A stretch of 64,000 nucleotides of DNA from Ectocarpus siliculosus. Taxonomy: Eukaryota; Sar; Phaeophyceae; Ectocarpales; Ectocarpaceae. The DNA is taken from the NCBI GenBank assembly GCA_000310025.1, contig FN649752.1, positions 1,062,350 through 1,126,349 of the forward strand. Direction: 5' to 3'. A program made the translations under genes and the position numbers. A model generated the notes under the pieces. It worked only from the letters and a program-made list of their open reading frames with translations, was not told the DNA's origin and searched no databases. Within the stretch, counting starts at the first letter, position 1. Each line of letters starts with the position of its first letter. Below are positions 1 to 11,991 of this stretch, piece by piece.

Positions 1-69
1 TCTCAGAACCCCCAATAGTGTTTGGTATGCGCACTATTTAGGCGCTTATTTATATAGTGCGGGTGCCCG

Positions 70-112
70 CTATAGTGCGGGTAGAATCGCCTGGCACATA
101 CCCGCACTATAG
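70..112. repeat. Short hairpin with 14-bp arms
   Basis: The sequence CTATAGTGCGGGTA (70-83) is followed by its exact reverse complement TACCCGCACTATAG (99-112) with a 15-nt loop. A third partial copy of TATAGTGCGGGT lies just upstream at 52-63. No function is recognised; it may be the end of a small palindromic repeat. Confidence 0.6.
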
Positions 113-128
113 AGGGACCTCGACTGTA

Positions 129-385
129 GTCACAGCTTTGCCTGAGATGTATACAGGCCGCCTATTTGTTTTGCCAGGGTCCACGTTTGATTTTTTTCCA
201 GCAGTTCAAGATGTGCAAGATTCGGCCCAAAGACCACCTCGGAGCAAATGTTGGGCCAAGATCTGTCTGTCCAAAAGCTGGTGTTGGAAAAATCTTGCGT
301 GAAAATTGCGCATCTTGAAAAAATCAAACGTGGACCCTGGCAAAACAAACAGGCGGCCTGTATACGCCTCAGGCAAAGCTGTGAC
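129..385. mobile_element. Fold-back MITE flanked by TA
   Basis: Two arms of about 69 bp (129-197 and 316-385) are inverted repeats with only a few mismatches; both ends read GTCACAGCTTTGCCTGAG in opposite orientation. A second inner pairing, CAAGATGTGCAA (207-218) with TTGCGCATCTTG (306-317), extends the fold. The element is flanked on both sides by TA (127-128 and 386-387), the target duplication expected of Tc1/mariner-type (Stowaway-like) insertions. There is no transposase ORF, so it is non-autonomous. ORFs reading through it are artefacts of the inverted repeat. Confidence 0.75.
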
Positions 386-507
386 TATTCTCAAAGGTCG
401 AACAGCTGATTCGCATTCATTCGGGAGGCAGACTGCCCAAAAGGTCGAAAAAGTCAACATTTGTCCAAAGAAATGAAGATAAAGATTTGGAAACCATAAA
501 CATGGGC

Positions 508-1172
508 CTAATACAATACTATTCACCCATCCATGCGTAATCTCTCTTACGTGGGGCAGATATATCCTTTCCAGATCCAATCTACTGCCTACCGTTATAC
601 TGTAAGATTCAAACGCAAAATACCACCGGAGAGGGTACATACAGCACCTGAACATGTGGTCAACCCGGTGCCGCATCCGCGGGGGAGAGCAGAGAAAGCG
701 CACACCGGAGCCGATGCTAACGTACTGCCTCGGTGCTTGATGTTGTTGTGATTGCGGTGCGTGTGGTTCCCAGTATTGGGAGTGAAGGGTGGTTCGTCTG
801 CTGTGTGCAAAATTTCGCTCAAAGGCAAGGGTTTTCGGAACTACAGCTCCGATCACAGCTCCGATCACAGCTCTCTATTTTTAGTACAGAATAATACTTA
901 AAATTTATCGCGAGTTTTATGCATTTTGTGCGATAGATGATGGATGATGGTGGTCTCGATTCTCCCTAATGAGCGGGCCGTTTTTTTCGTCGATCTGGCG
1001 CTTCTGTGAGGCGGTTTCCCGTCAGCGTCTTGGCATCTAGCGCCGCTAGCATATATATGCGCTTGCCGTATGCTCTGTCCAAGGATGAGGTGGATAAGAT
1101 GTACCAACATATATTGCTCTTGCACAGGTACGTCCTCTGTGCGGACGTTTCCTGTCCGAGACAGGCATGCAC
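508..1172 (-). repeat. Dispersed ~650-bp repeat, copy 1 (inverted relative to 44607-45250)
   Basis: The reverse complement of this stretch matches 44607-45250 along most of its length, including the GCTAGCATATATATGCGC core and the block around 840-900. Both copies can encode a similar short peptide with HIYASGARC on the element's own strand, but frames and lengths differ, so I do not call a gene. It is probably a non-autonomous element. The other copy is followed by a 175-bp tandem duplication that is absent here. Confidence 0.65.
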
Positions 1173-4042
1173 ACCACCTGCTTAGTTAGGGTTATTGTTA
1201 ACCCTTTTGAGTCTTCAGGCGTTCTCACTGATCATTGATTGATCATTTGCAAATGCTGGTGTAGTGGCAAGTCGTGGAGTTGCCGCCCTGCAGCCCTTCG
1301 CGCCGTGTATTGGCAAGTCCATAGGTAGGTGTGTCTAGATTATTAGCACCCGCGCTAACCGGCTGACCAATGAAGAGACTTCAGTGACAGCGGGTAATGT
1401 CAAGGTCTCAGGAATGGGAATGGGGCCAATCAATGCCAAATCATGAATCTCTCAACGTATGCACATGTCAATGAACGCGTGTGTGCATACAGTACATACA
1501 TACATACATATGTGTTCTTTCGCAGCACCACACATACACTCGCCCGAACGTAGGAAGCCACTGCTGCAAAGAGCAGAGGACAGCAAAAGGGAGGGGTACT
1601 GCAGTCCCTGCCGAAGCCCAGATATCGAGGATATCGTGGTTCCCAACAATTTGAAAATCGTTCCGAAGATCCAGCAGTCATTGTGTCAACAGCTACAACG
1701 AACGCTACAACAACACTACTACTGCTGTAGACGAGTAAAACATATCAGCAACACATCCACACTCGTAGCGCCACACATACCACCCTCGCCCGAACCTAGG
1801 AAACCACGAGGTACAGGTGTGTGCTGGTGGATGTGCTTGTTGTTTGAAAAACACAGGAGCTCTAGAGAGTTGGCAGGGCACATTTCGGGGGGGGACAGAG
1901 AACAGAGAAGTACAGAAGTACAAATACCAGCTATGGGTCTTCACTGATCATTTTGCCCTCTCTGGACTGATCATTTACAATATACCGAAAATAGACTAGT
2001 TGAGGCAGCTAGACAACTGATCATTTCAAAGGCTACACAGCTAACCTGCCCTACTGACCGCAGCGCGACCACCCACCAACCCTTCTACGACCCTGTCTGT
2101 GGCCACCACCCTGTCGCCGGCTTCTCTCATGGCCTACAGGGGGAGATAGCTGTTGCGTGTGCAGAAGTACACTGGTGTCTTTCTCTGCACTTCTCTCTCT
2201 CCCGCTCGCTCTCGCTCTCATTTTTTTTTTTTGGCGCAAAAAAAAAAATCTGACAGTCCAGCCTAGCTAGACCCAAAGGGGCAAAGGGGTTAACGCAACG
2301 AAAAAAACGCTTTTTTCCACGGAACGGTGAAAAGAAGATAGATCCGATTATTTTTCGCTTGTTCTAATCGTGATGTCATCGCGAAACGCACGTTTCCTTC
2401 CCTGAATACACGTTTTGCTCGACACACAACAGGTTGACATGGTATTGCTCACCATAGAGCAGCGGTGAAAGCGCAATGAGCAGCACCCGACACAGAGGAC
2501 AACACACTTAGAAAGATCCCGTCCACCTGGCCTGCTGTTTTCAGTTTTCAGCAACAACAGGCTCAGGGCAGAGTGTCGCCACCTGGGTGTTGCTTGCGAT
2601 TTCTTCAGTTTGCCAGCTCATTTTTCACGGTTGCGACTCCCATCTTTGACCACCACCTGCCCAAAGGTAGACGAGCTCAACAATCACAGGGCGGCAGCCG
2701 CGGGTGTAGTTTTCGTGTTTTTTTTTTTTCTCGGGCGGGTGTAGTTTTGCAGACAGCTGTGCGCACGACACTGGCCGCTAACCCCCCCGCCTTTCGCCTG
2801 GATCAAAAGGGAGACGCACTACAGCAGTAGAGTACTTTGTCTCGTCTCATGCGGAGACTTGGTGGCTTGGTTGTCGTGTGTGGCAGGGTGTGTGGTGTGT
2901 AGCCAGCGCACACGCACAATCCACGTCAGCCGCTTGCCGAATGTATGTATGAGTGGCCTGCACTGTCAAGAAATCGGGGTGTGATTGGTGGATCCATGGT
3001 AGATGTCGGAGACGCGACTTTCTGCCCTCGCTAGCGCTGCACGCAGTCCGCCCCGAGAGCGCGCGGCACGCCGGGAGGGCCCTCGCAACACAGGGCTATC
3101 GGTAGGTGCAAGTCTCGTTTCGAGGCGAGGTCAACGGGCGGAGAAAACTCGAAAAACAGGGCTCTAGGTTCACGACATCATCAGGATTGCCTTATTTTCT
3201 GCGATCTCGTGAGCCCTCAGCCCGTCGGAAACCCCTCTATAGGTCTATAAAAGGGGATAACGTTTTTTCTTCACGGCAATCGACACGACACGTCGACACA
3301 CCCGCCCGAATTATTGGTTGCTTGATGCTGAAAAACGAAGATTGATTCTAGAATCGTTTCACAAACCTAACAAACATAAAAATAGTCTGTGGCGCCGGGG
3401 TTGGAAGAGTTCAAGACAGCGGCAGAAAGGAAGGGTGGGTGGCAGCGTGTGCACTCGGTGACCGGTGACCGACGAATCATCATCAAGAAGAAACTCAACC
3501 TCAGAAAGGATGGACGACGATGATGATGGTGATGATGATGAGCTGTGAAAAAGATCCCCGATAAGCCCACATCCATGGTGTATGCATATAGTCTATATAT
3601 ATATGCATTGCATACCATCCATGCACACATGCGTGAAGAAGATGCCGCGTGCTGGCGGGATTGCTGCATTGATCTGACGGTGTTGTCAAGGTCTGCTGAT
3701 ATAAGGGCGCGTAAAGACCCTGAGCTCCAGCCCGCTGAATATATGCTGATTGACCATGTGGTGCGAAATAATCGCCCTGTGATCCTTTCGGCGTTGTGCT
3801 AAAAAATAACAATCGCCCTGATGATCCTTTCGGCGGATGGATGCGGTTCGCGCTACACATCACGGTTATATATATATATGAGGACCAACAACAGTCAATC
3901 AATGCGGACGGATAGACCATTGCACCAGAGACAGATCAAGCTATACAACAGCAGTGTAGCTCGCCTGCCCTCTGTGTTTCGAACCCGCCGGTAAGAGTCC
4001 ACAGCAGTAGGAGATGCACCGCCGAGAAGAAGAAACCCGAAG
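1173..4042. other. No recognisable gene
   Basis: I see no protein I can identify. The motif CTGATCATT recurs near 1227, 1940, 1965 and 2015, and CACTCGCCCGAACSTAGGAA occurs near 1539 and 1784. A 162-residue open frame at 1459-1947 is low-complexity and unsupported. Homopolymers (2221-2249) and long purine/pyrimidine runs are present. Confidence 0.5.
3514..3543. repeat. GAT microsatellite
   Basis: An impure (GAT)n/(GAC)n trinucleotide tract. It produces poly-His or poly-Asp in overlapping open frames, which are not genes. Confidence 0.8.
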
Positions 4043-4300
4043 AAAAGGGAGGAAGAAACGTTCGGCACACACGATGTCCCTCACCAAGCTTGCCCTCACA
4101 CACAAACGAATGCGTCCTTTTTTTAGCAGCACCACCACCGCCGAGAAAAAACAAAACGAACGAAGGAAGAAACGTTCGGCACACACAGTGTCGCACCTGA
4201 TGGATGTTTTCGAGCATCCCTCCCTCTTGCTTGATGCCCTAACACACACAATCGAACGCGCCCTTCTTTTTTGTAGCAACACCGCCACCACCAGGCAGGG
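4043..4300. repeat. Imperfect direct duplication
   Basis: GGAAGAAACGTTCGGCACAC occurs at 4051 and again at 4165. Each copy is followed by an Ala/Thr-like GCACCACCACCGCC block, at about 4125 and 4270. Open frames on both strands cross it (3941-4483 minus, 4014-4487 plus), but neither looks like a known protein. Confidence 0.55.
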
Positions 4301-6028
4301 GGTTGGGTGTAGATCATGGCTTCCAACAAGAAGAGGGGCAGTTACAACAGCAGCTGCAGCAGCAGCTCTCTCACCATATAATCTATGGTGCGTCATCTCT
4401 TTCTTCTTACCTCGCACCATCGCTCGCCATCGCCTTGTTGTTCGTGTGTCGGGTACGATCTCACTGAGGAAAGAGAGCAACAAGTAGACAGATAGATAGA
4501 CAAAGCGTTGTCATCTAGTGGTATGAGCGTGTGTGTGTATCAGGCACACCTTGCACAGACAGGTTATTTACACCACGCTCTCTTTCGTTGCACCACGTAG
4601 TAGTAGATGAAAAAGGGCGAGGTTCTTAGGCTTTAGCTCGGTCTAACCGACCGTGATGAGACCACAAAAACGTGTTCATCCGCGGCCGAGATGGCAATGG
4701 ATAGTCTAATAATGAAGAGAGAGCCGAAAACACCGAGCGGGGCCTGTTTTTTTCTGCGGTTGGTTGGCTGTTTAGACTACATTTATTTATTGAGACTACA
4801 TTATTATAGCTTTTAGAAGATCTACTGATATTATACTACTCTCTTTCTGTGCCCGTCTGTGCTCGTTGAAGTACCACCAATGTGCCTCGGCTGCTGGGTC
4901 AAACATATTACACACAAAGTAGGCGTAGACCAGCGCCAGAAATAGATATAGGCATTCATACATGGATTTTCGGTGCTCGACATTCCCCCCAACAACAGAT
5001 TTCAATTTTTGGCAAGAGGACGGAGAGCCAATATATTACTGCCGAAGCAGCTGGAGTTGGAAAGGCACCGATTCATGGACCGGCAGGACTTTTTTGGGCC
5101 TTTCGCTGCTTTGTACATTTATTTTCATTTTTGCTGAAAAACTCCCGTGATATAAAACTCGAGAATATATCTTCACAGGATAAAAACACAGGACTGTTAG
5201 CCTGCGCAAATACATCCTCGGACAGCTCGTGGTGGGCAGGTGGGCTGCCGTTGTTGGTGCAGCCAAATTTTAATATTGATCAACCGGAAACAAGCAGCAT
5301 GCGAAATTAGAGTGCCTTTTTTCAAGGTGATACGAACACGCACACCCTAACGCAGTAAACGAATAGCGGACAAGGCGCGTTCGTCTCTGCCAAGAACGCC
5401 CCCAACCCACGCTAGCTGATACTACTCTGTATGTTGGCACGCGGGCACGTTGATGATGACAAACCGTTGGTCCTTTTTTTTTGTGCCAAAGAGAAGAAGA
5501 ATAGAGAGGGGTTAGAAAAGACAGGCAGACAGGCATATATATATATATATACGCACACCCTGTGCATCAACGGCAACAACCTCCAGCCTCCCCGCCATGC
5601 CGACTAATAGGAAGGGCCGCCCTCCCCCCCAAAAAATAACGGGGCAGCCTATAAGCTATGCGGCGAGCCTTGTGGATTGTGTCTGTTCGTTAGTTCGTCT
5701 GTGCTTGCGTGCGATGGCGGCACCAGAGAAAAAGAGAGAAAGAAAAAGGAGCACGACGAGAGAGGAGGGCAGAGGGGAAAAGAGAGGGTGTAGCAGCATG
5801 CAGCAACCTCACGCACGCGTTGATACGCACGTAGCACAACAAAAAAATCGTTCGGGCAGTGCCCGAAAGCTTGGTTGGGGGCTGGCGGTGGTGGCAGCGT
5901 TGTTATGACTGTGTGCTGTGTCTTTGCTGTTGTGACGGCGGTGATGTTTGCTGCAAAAAAAGCGAGGAGAGCGAGGAGAGAGGAGAGAGAGGGAGAGAGG
6001 GAGATGGAGAGAGCAGTCTGTTCGTTTG
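4301..6028. other. No recognisable gene; scraps of dispersed repeats
   Basis: The stretch 5063-5150 is related in inverted orientation to 58535-58605 (shared GATTCATGGACCGGCAGGAC and TTTTTGCTGAAAAACTC). TA-rich microsatellite lies at 5535-5551 and purine-rich simple sequence at 5725-6010. I see nothing codable with confidence. Confidence 0.5.
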
Positions 6029-6050
6029 TTCCGAGCAAGCTTGCTCGGAA
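6029..6050. repeat. 22-bp perfect palindrome
   Basis: The 22 bases centred on AAGCTT (GAGCAAGCTTGCTC plus four bases on each side) are perfectly self-complementary. The following CGGAACACAAATATATACTT matches, inverted, the 58.7-60.7 kb satellite, so the palindrome may mark a junction of two opposed repeat copies. Confidence 0.7.
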
Positions 6051-6225
6051 CACAAATATATACTTGGAGCTCTGGAGCCCCAAACATATTTTTCCACACG
6101 ATTCATGCATTTTTGCCCAAAAGTCCACTCTGGTATAAAACTCGATTCATCCACTTTTTTTCGGGCTCCTCCACTGGTTTCATGCATTTTTTTGAGTTTT
6201 AAATAACTCTAATAATTCGAGCTGT

Positions 6226-6380
6226 TTCAATAAAGCGAGTATTATTATTTCAGATGGATCCAACCTATGGGGGGAGGAGTCTGAAATTGGTGTTTATTGG
6301 AGTTGATGAGAAGTGAGCATTTATTATTATGTGCCAAAGAGGATGTCTGCGTGCGTATAGAAGAGCAGTCATGCGCACCG
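6226..6380 (+). repeat. Fragment of YR-element A repeat
   Basis: From AATAAAGCGAGTATT onward about 150 bp match the first half of the A1/A2 repeats of the YR retrotransposon at 32.8-41.5 kb, including TTTCAGATGGATCCAAC. The copy breaks off after GCGCACCGA and joins another repeat end. It is a truncated scrap with no coding capacity. Confidence 0.75.
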
Positions 6381-6722
6381 AACCTCGGTTTGTTTCGTCT
6401 ACGCCTTTGTCTACGCTTTAAACAAACCTGTCCTTTATTGTTTTCTTTCGAATTGCGTTTGTTTGTTATATTTTGATATTTTTCTAAAGCCCGAGGGAAG
6501 AGAGAGATACCAAACTGGGAGAGAGCACGTTTCCCGCAGACACATTTCTGCGGCCTTTCTATCGTGCCTCTGCCTCTCTCCCAATAAAATACTGTCTATC
6601 TCCTCCCTCCAAACAGCAACTGAGGGTGCTCTCTCCTGCGGTCGAGGGAACCAATCTTTCTGCACACAGCAGTCTCAGATGACCAAGTCCCCCAAATGGT
6701 ACCCTATCATTTTCTTCACCAA
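6381..6722 (+). repeat. Composite of two dispersed repeats
   Basis: ACCTCGGTTTGTTTCGTCTA and the following bases (6381-6426) match the ends of the repeats at 50821-51096 and 53294-53574. From 6433 to 6722 the sequence matches 50207-50475 (shared CCCGAGGGAAGAGAGAGATA and CAACTGAGGGTGCTCTCTCC). It is probably terminal sequence of further retroelement copies, with AATAAA-type motifs inside. Confidence 0.7.
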
Positions 6723-7929
6723 CATCGAGGTCATCATGACACTACTCGTGCAGTGGGATCAGCTCCTGTTATTGCCTACCTACCGCACACCGTGCTTTCA
6801 CCCGATTGCCTCCCGACTCGCTATGTCGTACCGAACGGGGCACCACTTGCGAGTCCTCTACTGTGGGCGGCTCTTACACATTCCTCTAACTTCATCTTCC
6901 CGCCCTCCGGGATACTCGTTCCAAATGTTTGTTGCCCCCAACCGCCATATACAGCAAATTCCCAAACCCTTTGGTAAATGGTGCAGCGCGCATTAGTTTC
7001 TGGGATTCACCCATACTTCTTAACTATCTGCCTCGAAGCTCCGCGGGCTTGGTCATACTTCAGAACTTCCACTGCACAACCTTTAATTAAGACACGATGT
7101 GAACGGCGCGTCATCGGGCAACGTTGCACAACATGACAACGACGCCACCACCAGAGCAACTGCTCCGCCGTCTGCTCTGTATCCCGATCATGGGTCGTTA
7201 ACCTCATCCCGATTCTGGGATCGCCTGCTGCGATGTACGAGGAGAACCCCGACCACGCCGGCGTGACGACGGCAGGAATAATCGGCACCCGGCGGTGATA
7301 CGGATGGCTTCCTGCACACCGCCGCCGCATCGACCAGCTGCCCCGCTCCGCGATTGAGGACCCGATGAGGTCATCCATCAGGCCTGAGTTCGCTTGTGCC
7401 TCAAATCTCGCTGCAGCCCTTACTGCAATGCCGTCGGGCCGCCCTCATTCGGTCGTGTGTTTCAACTCACTCAGCTCTCGGCGACCCCTTCGACAGCGAT
7501 CCTTTTGATTCCACCACCACCCCTGGGCCGCGGTCTGCGGTCCGCGGAGAAGACCGTGCACGGCACGGGCGCCTTGCTGCTCCCCGAGCGTAAGCCCTGG
7601 CTTCCATGAAGAGAGTCGCGGCGTGGTCGCGGCGTAGGGCACCCGGCGGACATTTCCGCCGTCACGGCTTCTGAAAGGGAACACCTGGCGTTGCCGGCCG
7701 CCATCCCCGCGCACCGGTCCGCCCGCGTCCTGCCGCCCTGCCCAGGCGTGACCTCGATTCAATCGCCATCTGCGAGTGTGCAAGCGCTCCCTTCCACAAC
7801 AAGCAACAGAAACAAAACGAAACCGAGTTGATGCGTTTCGTCCACGCGAATAGCGGAAAAATTGGCATTAAAGTATTTCGTGCGCACATCGCACGAATGC
7901 CGACTCTGTGGTAAATGTGGGTAGTGCTG
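6723..7929. other. No recognisable gene
   Basis: This is partly GC-rich sequence (7150-7760) with several overlapping open frames on both strands. None has a recognisable motif or composition. I see no repeat shared with the rest of the window. Confidence 0.45.
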
Positions 7930-9660
7930 TTGAAATAAGCCCCCCCAAACCAGGCCGCCCAAAACACGATTGATATCTTTCGCCCCAGCGCATACCGATT
8001 ACATATATATCATCTGCACGATATTCATGACCAATCGCGTAATCGCACAAACTCGGCGGCCGCAGGAACGGCACTGCTGTGCGAAACAAGCGGCCCTACC
8101 ACAGAACCAACAACAAATGTTGGTTGTTTTGTCCTGGCGGATACTAACAAATCCAACCATTTTCATGATTCTACTGGATAGTGAGAATCGCTCGAATGCG
8201 ACAGCCGCGGGAAACATTGTTGTTGCTAGGAACACGCCCACACCCACGGCCACCATTCACGACTGATGTGTTTGGTTGTCGGCATAATATATCCGCCTGA
8301 ATCGCCCACTGCGACAATCCTGGTAGCACTGTTCAAAACCAAGCCTACAAACCATGGTCGCCAATCACAAATTCATGTGATTCGCCGTGGCAATGTTGAA
8401 TACATATTTGATTGCCATGACTGCGGGATTTGTGCGAATGCGCTGGCCGCATTAGACAGCGTTTTGCAACCGGAGCTCCATCACCACTCGCAGAAAACCA
8501 CCATGATATGACCGGGACACGTTAGATTGAGTGGTCTAAGCAGATACTGGCAACCAAGTTCTGATCGACATGTCTCCGGGAATCACACGAATGCGACGGC
8601 CTCGGTAGGCAACATCGTTTCAACAACTCCCACACAACACCGCCAGCCACGATTGATGTGTTCGGTCCCGGCAGACACTGACCGCACACAATATGGATGG
8701 ATGGTAAGACTGCGTGAATCGTCAAAAAGCGATCATCGCAGTTGGCAACGCTTCGAAAACCGAACGCTCCCACCGCAAAACATTGTAGACGTGTTTAGTT
8801 CCGTCGCCAACTTAGCTTTTATTCCTCGTGATGCATTCGTGGCTGCGTGAACCGTGCAAAGCGACATCTGTGATACCCCGCAAACTTTTGACCGCGAAGA
8901 ACAAGTGATATTTGTGGTCCCCGCACAAAAATGGGCTGCGTGGACCGCACGATGCGACACTCTGGTATGCAGTGCTGCGGAAAAACAAGCCTACCAACCA
9001 CGATCGCCAACCACCATCCCGGCAGAAATATATCTGCGTGAATCGCCCACTGCGACTACCCGTTATCACTTGTCAATACGAAGGCCACCGACCTGGACCG
9101 TCAAACACGATTGATGCGTCCGGTGCCGGCATAGACAAATCTGCGTCAATCTGCGACAATTCTTGTACGTAGCACCGTTCCTAATCAAGCTCACCGATCA
9201 CGGCCGCCAGACACGAGTCATGTGTTTGGTCCGGCATAAACTGATCCGCGTGAATCGCCCAATGCGACGACCCTGGTAGATAACCATGTTCAGAAACAAG
9301 AAGCTACCAAACACGGTCGCCAAACACAATTTAGGTGCTTGGTTCCGGCATGAACAATCTGCGTGAATCGCCCAATGCGACAACCCTGACAAGTAGCACT
9401 GTTCCAAACTGAAGTTCACCAGCCACGGCCGCCAAATACAATTGATGTGTTTGGTCCCGGCATACCCAAACCTGCGAGAACCGCCCCATGCGGCAACCCT
9501 GGTAAAATCTCCATGCCACAACCAACCTTGGTAGGTAACACTGTACAAAGTGAAGCTCACCAGCTACGGCCGCCAAACACGATTGAGATGTTTGGTCCCG
9601 GCATAAACTGATCCGAAGAATAGCCTCATGCGACAACCCTGATAGGTTGCTAAAATGGAC
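7930..9660 (+). repeat. Diverged ~115-120-bp satellite array
   Basis: Successive degenerate copies carry CGTGAATCGCCCAMTGCGAC, CCTGGTAG and GCCGCCAAACACGATTGATG in the same order as the younger arrays at 10.3-13.9, 30.5-31.5 and 51.3-52.4 kb. The left end is very decayed and its boundary uncertain. Units here carry CCAAACAC...GTGTTTGG where younger units carry CCACACAC...GTGTGTGG, so the 8-bp stem is kept. There is no gene. Confidence 0.75.
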
Positions 9661-10290
9661 CACGAGTGCCAACATCAAATATCGACATCCCTCGTCGGGG
9701 ACCATAGATTTTGAAAGGTTTGTCCCGATATCCATTGTCGAAAAACAGTAGATTTTGAAGTTCTTTTCGACCTCCCTTGTCAAGGACAACAAATTATTCA
9801 AAAGGTTCTGTCGATATCTGTTGTAAACCGTAACAGATTTGCGATGGTTCGTATTGATATGATTTGTGCCTATTGTAGCGACAGAATTTCAACGGTTCTC
9901 TCGGAAGCCATTGCCAATGGGTTCATGACATGTCATCGATATCCATCGTTTATTGCAATAGATTCTTGAGAGGGCTAGCGATAGATATCGAAACGCGACA
10001 TCGATAGTCGTTATCTAGGGCAATCTGTCCTCAAGGTCGTAACGGATATATCAACTTGCACGAGAACATGTTCGAAGGCTTCTTCTTAAAAGGTCTACCG
10101 GAAGGGAGCCTTCGAAGTCTGTTGTTGTCAACGATGTCTATCGTGAAATTCGATAGGCATTTCAATGTGCAATAGATTGCACACGTCATCTGTCAATAGG
10201 CTCGGTCTTTGGCAATACCGCGAGAAATTATAGCGACCGATCACCCTTACCGACGGCAATATACTCGTCTATGTAGCAGCAGAAATAGAA
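9661..10290. repeat. Degenerate ~60-bp-period repeat interrupting the satellite
   Basis: Recurrent variants of AGATTTTGAAAGGTTTGTC followed by CGATATCCATTGTC appear about every 55-65 bases and fade to the right. There is no long ORF. The ~120-bp satellite stops at about 9660 and resumes at about 10330. Confidence 0.5.
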
Positions 10291-10329
10291 GTCTACCTGG
10301 TACACGGTCTATTTCGGGGTGTGGTAGGT

Positions 10330-11985
10330 AGCAAAAGCTCACCAACCACGACCGTCACACACGATCGGTACCAGCACAAACAAATCTGCGTGAATTGCCC
10401 CATGCGACAACCCTGGCAGGTAGCACTGTCCAAAACCAAGCTCACCAGCCACGGCCGCCAAACACGATTTATGTGTTTGGTCCCGGCATAACCCAATCTG
10501 CGTGAATCGCTCCATGCGACAACCAGGGGTAAGTAGCGCTCAAACGTAAAACTCACCACCATGGCCGCCAAACACGATTGATGTGTTACGTTCCGGCGAA
10601 CCTGATCTGCGCGAATCGCCCCACGCGACAACCCTGGTAGACAGCCATCTTCAGAAACGACAAGCTCACCAACCACGGCCGCCAAACACGATTGGTGTGT
10701 TTGGTTCCGGCATAAACAGACTGCGTGAATCGCCCAAGGCGACAGCTCGACGAGGTATGTAGCGCTGTTGCGAAAACAAGTCGATCAACTCGCCACACTC
10801 TATTCATACGTGTGGTTCCGGCAGATACACTCTTTATATCTGTGCGTGAATCGCCCCCGGCGACAATCTCGTAGGTAGCGCTCTTGTTGAAAACAAAACA
10901 AGTACACCAACCACGGCTGCCACACACTGTTCGTGTGTATGGTTCCGGCAGTACTCTCCGTACCTGTGCGCGTGAGTCTCCCCACGGCAACAGCTCTCGT
11001 AGGCAGCGCTTGTTGAAAACAAAACAAGTCCACCAACTCCGACCGCCACACCCTACTCATGCGTGGGGTTCCGGCAGTTACATTCTCTGTATTCACGCGT
11101 GAATCACCCCCGGCGGCAACTCTCGTACGTAGCGCTTGTTGGAAAACAGAACAAGTCCACCAACTCCGGCCGCCACACGCTATTCATGTGTATGGTGTCG
11201 GCATTTACACTCTCTATATTCATGCGTAAATCGCCCAGGCAACAACCCTAGTAGGTAGCACTATTGACAAACAAGCCCACCAACCACGGCCGCCACACAC
11301 TTTTCATGTGTATGGTTCCGGCATTCACACACTTCTGTATTCATGCGTGAATTACCCACAGGCAACAACACTGGTAAGTAGCGCTGTTGACAAACAAGCC
11401 CACCAACCACGGCCGCCACACACTTTCATGTGTGTGGTTCCGGCGTTCATACTCTTCTGTCTTCATGCGTGAAACGCCACACAGGCAACAACCCTGGTAA
11501 TTAGCCCTGTTGCGAAAACTAGCCCACCAACCACGGCCGCCACACTGTATGTGTGTGGTTCCGGCATTCACACTCAACTCTCTGTATTCATGCGTCAATT
11601 ACCCCACAGGCAACAACGCTGGTAGACAGTCCACCGACCACGGCCGCCACGCATTATTTATTATGTGTGTGGTTCCCGCATATAAACGCTCTGTATTCAC
11701 GCGGGAATTGCCCCACAGGCAACAACCCTGGTAAGTAGCGCTGTTGTGAAAACAAGCCCACCAACCACGGCCGCCACACACTATCTATTTGTGTGGTTCC
11801 GGCATTTACACTCTCTCAATTCATGCGTGAATTGCCACACAGGCAGCAACCCTCGTAAGCAGCGCTGTTGACAAACAAGCCCACGAACCACGGCTGCCAC
11901 ACACTTTTCATGTGTGTGTGTGGTTCCGGCATTTACACTCTCTTTGTATTCATGCGGGAATCGCCCACAGGAGAAAAACCTTGTA
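10330..11985 (+). repeat. ~120-bp satellite array
   Basis: About fourteen tandem copies contain CCACCAACCACGGCCGCCA, a stem-loop CCACACAC-TATTTAT-GTGTGTGG, GGTTCCGGCA, TTCATGCGTGAATCGCC, CAGGCAACAACCCTGGTAAG and TAGCGCTGTTGCGAAAAC. Copies near 10450-10700 still have the CCAAACAC/GTGTTTGG stem, those to the right the CCACACAC/GTGTGTGG stem. Many units are near multiples of three, so open frames run through on both strands; I do not regard these as genes. The array is cut at 11991 by a TIR element and continues at 13221. Confidence 0.9.
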
Positions 11986-11991
11986 AAAAAA

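Noticed and set aside
3941-4487. Overlapping 157- and 180-codon frames on opposite strands
   Set aside because: Low-complexity with an internal DNA duplication, no motif.
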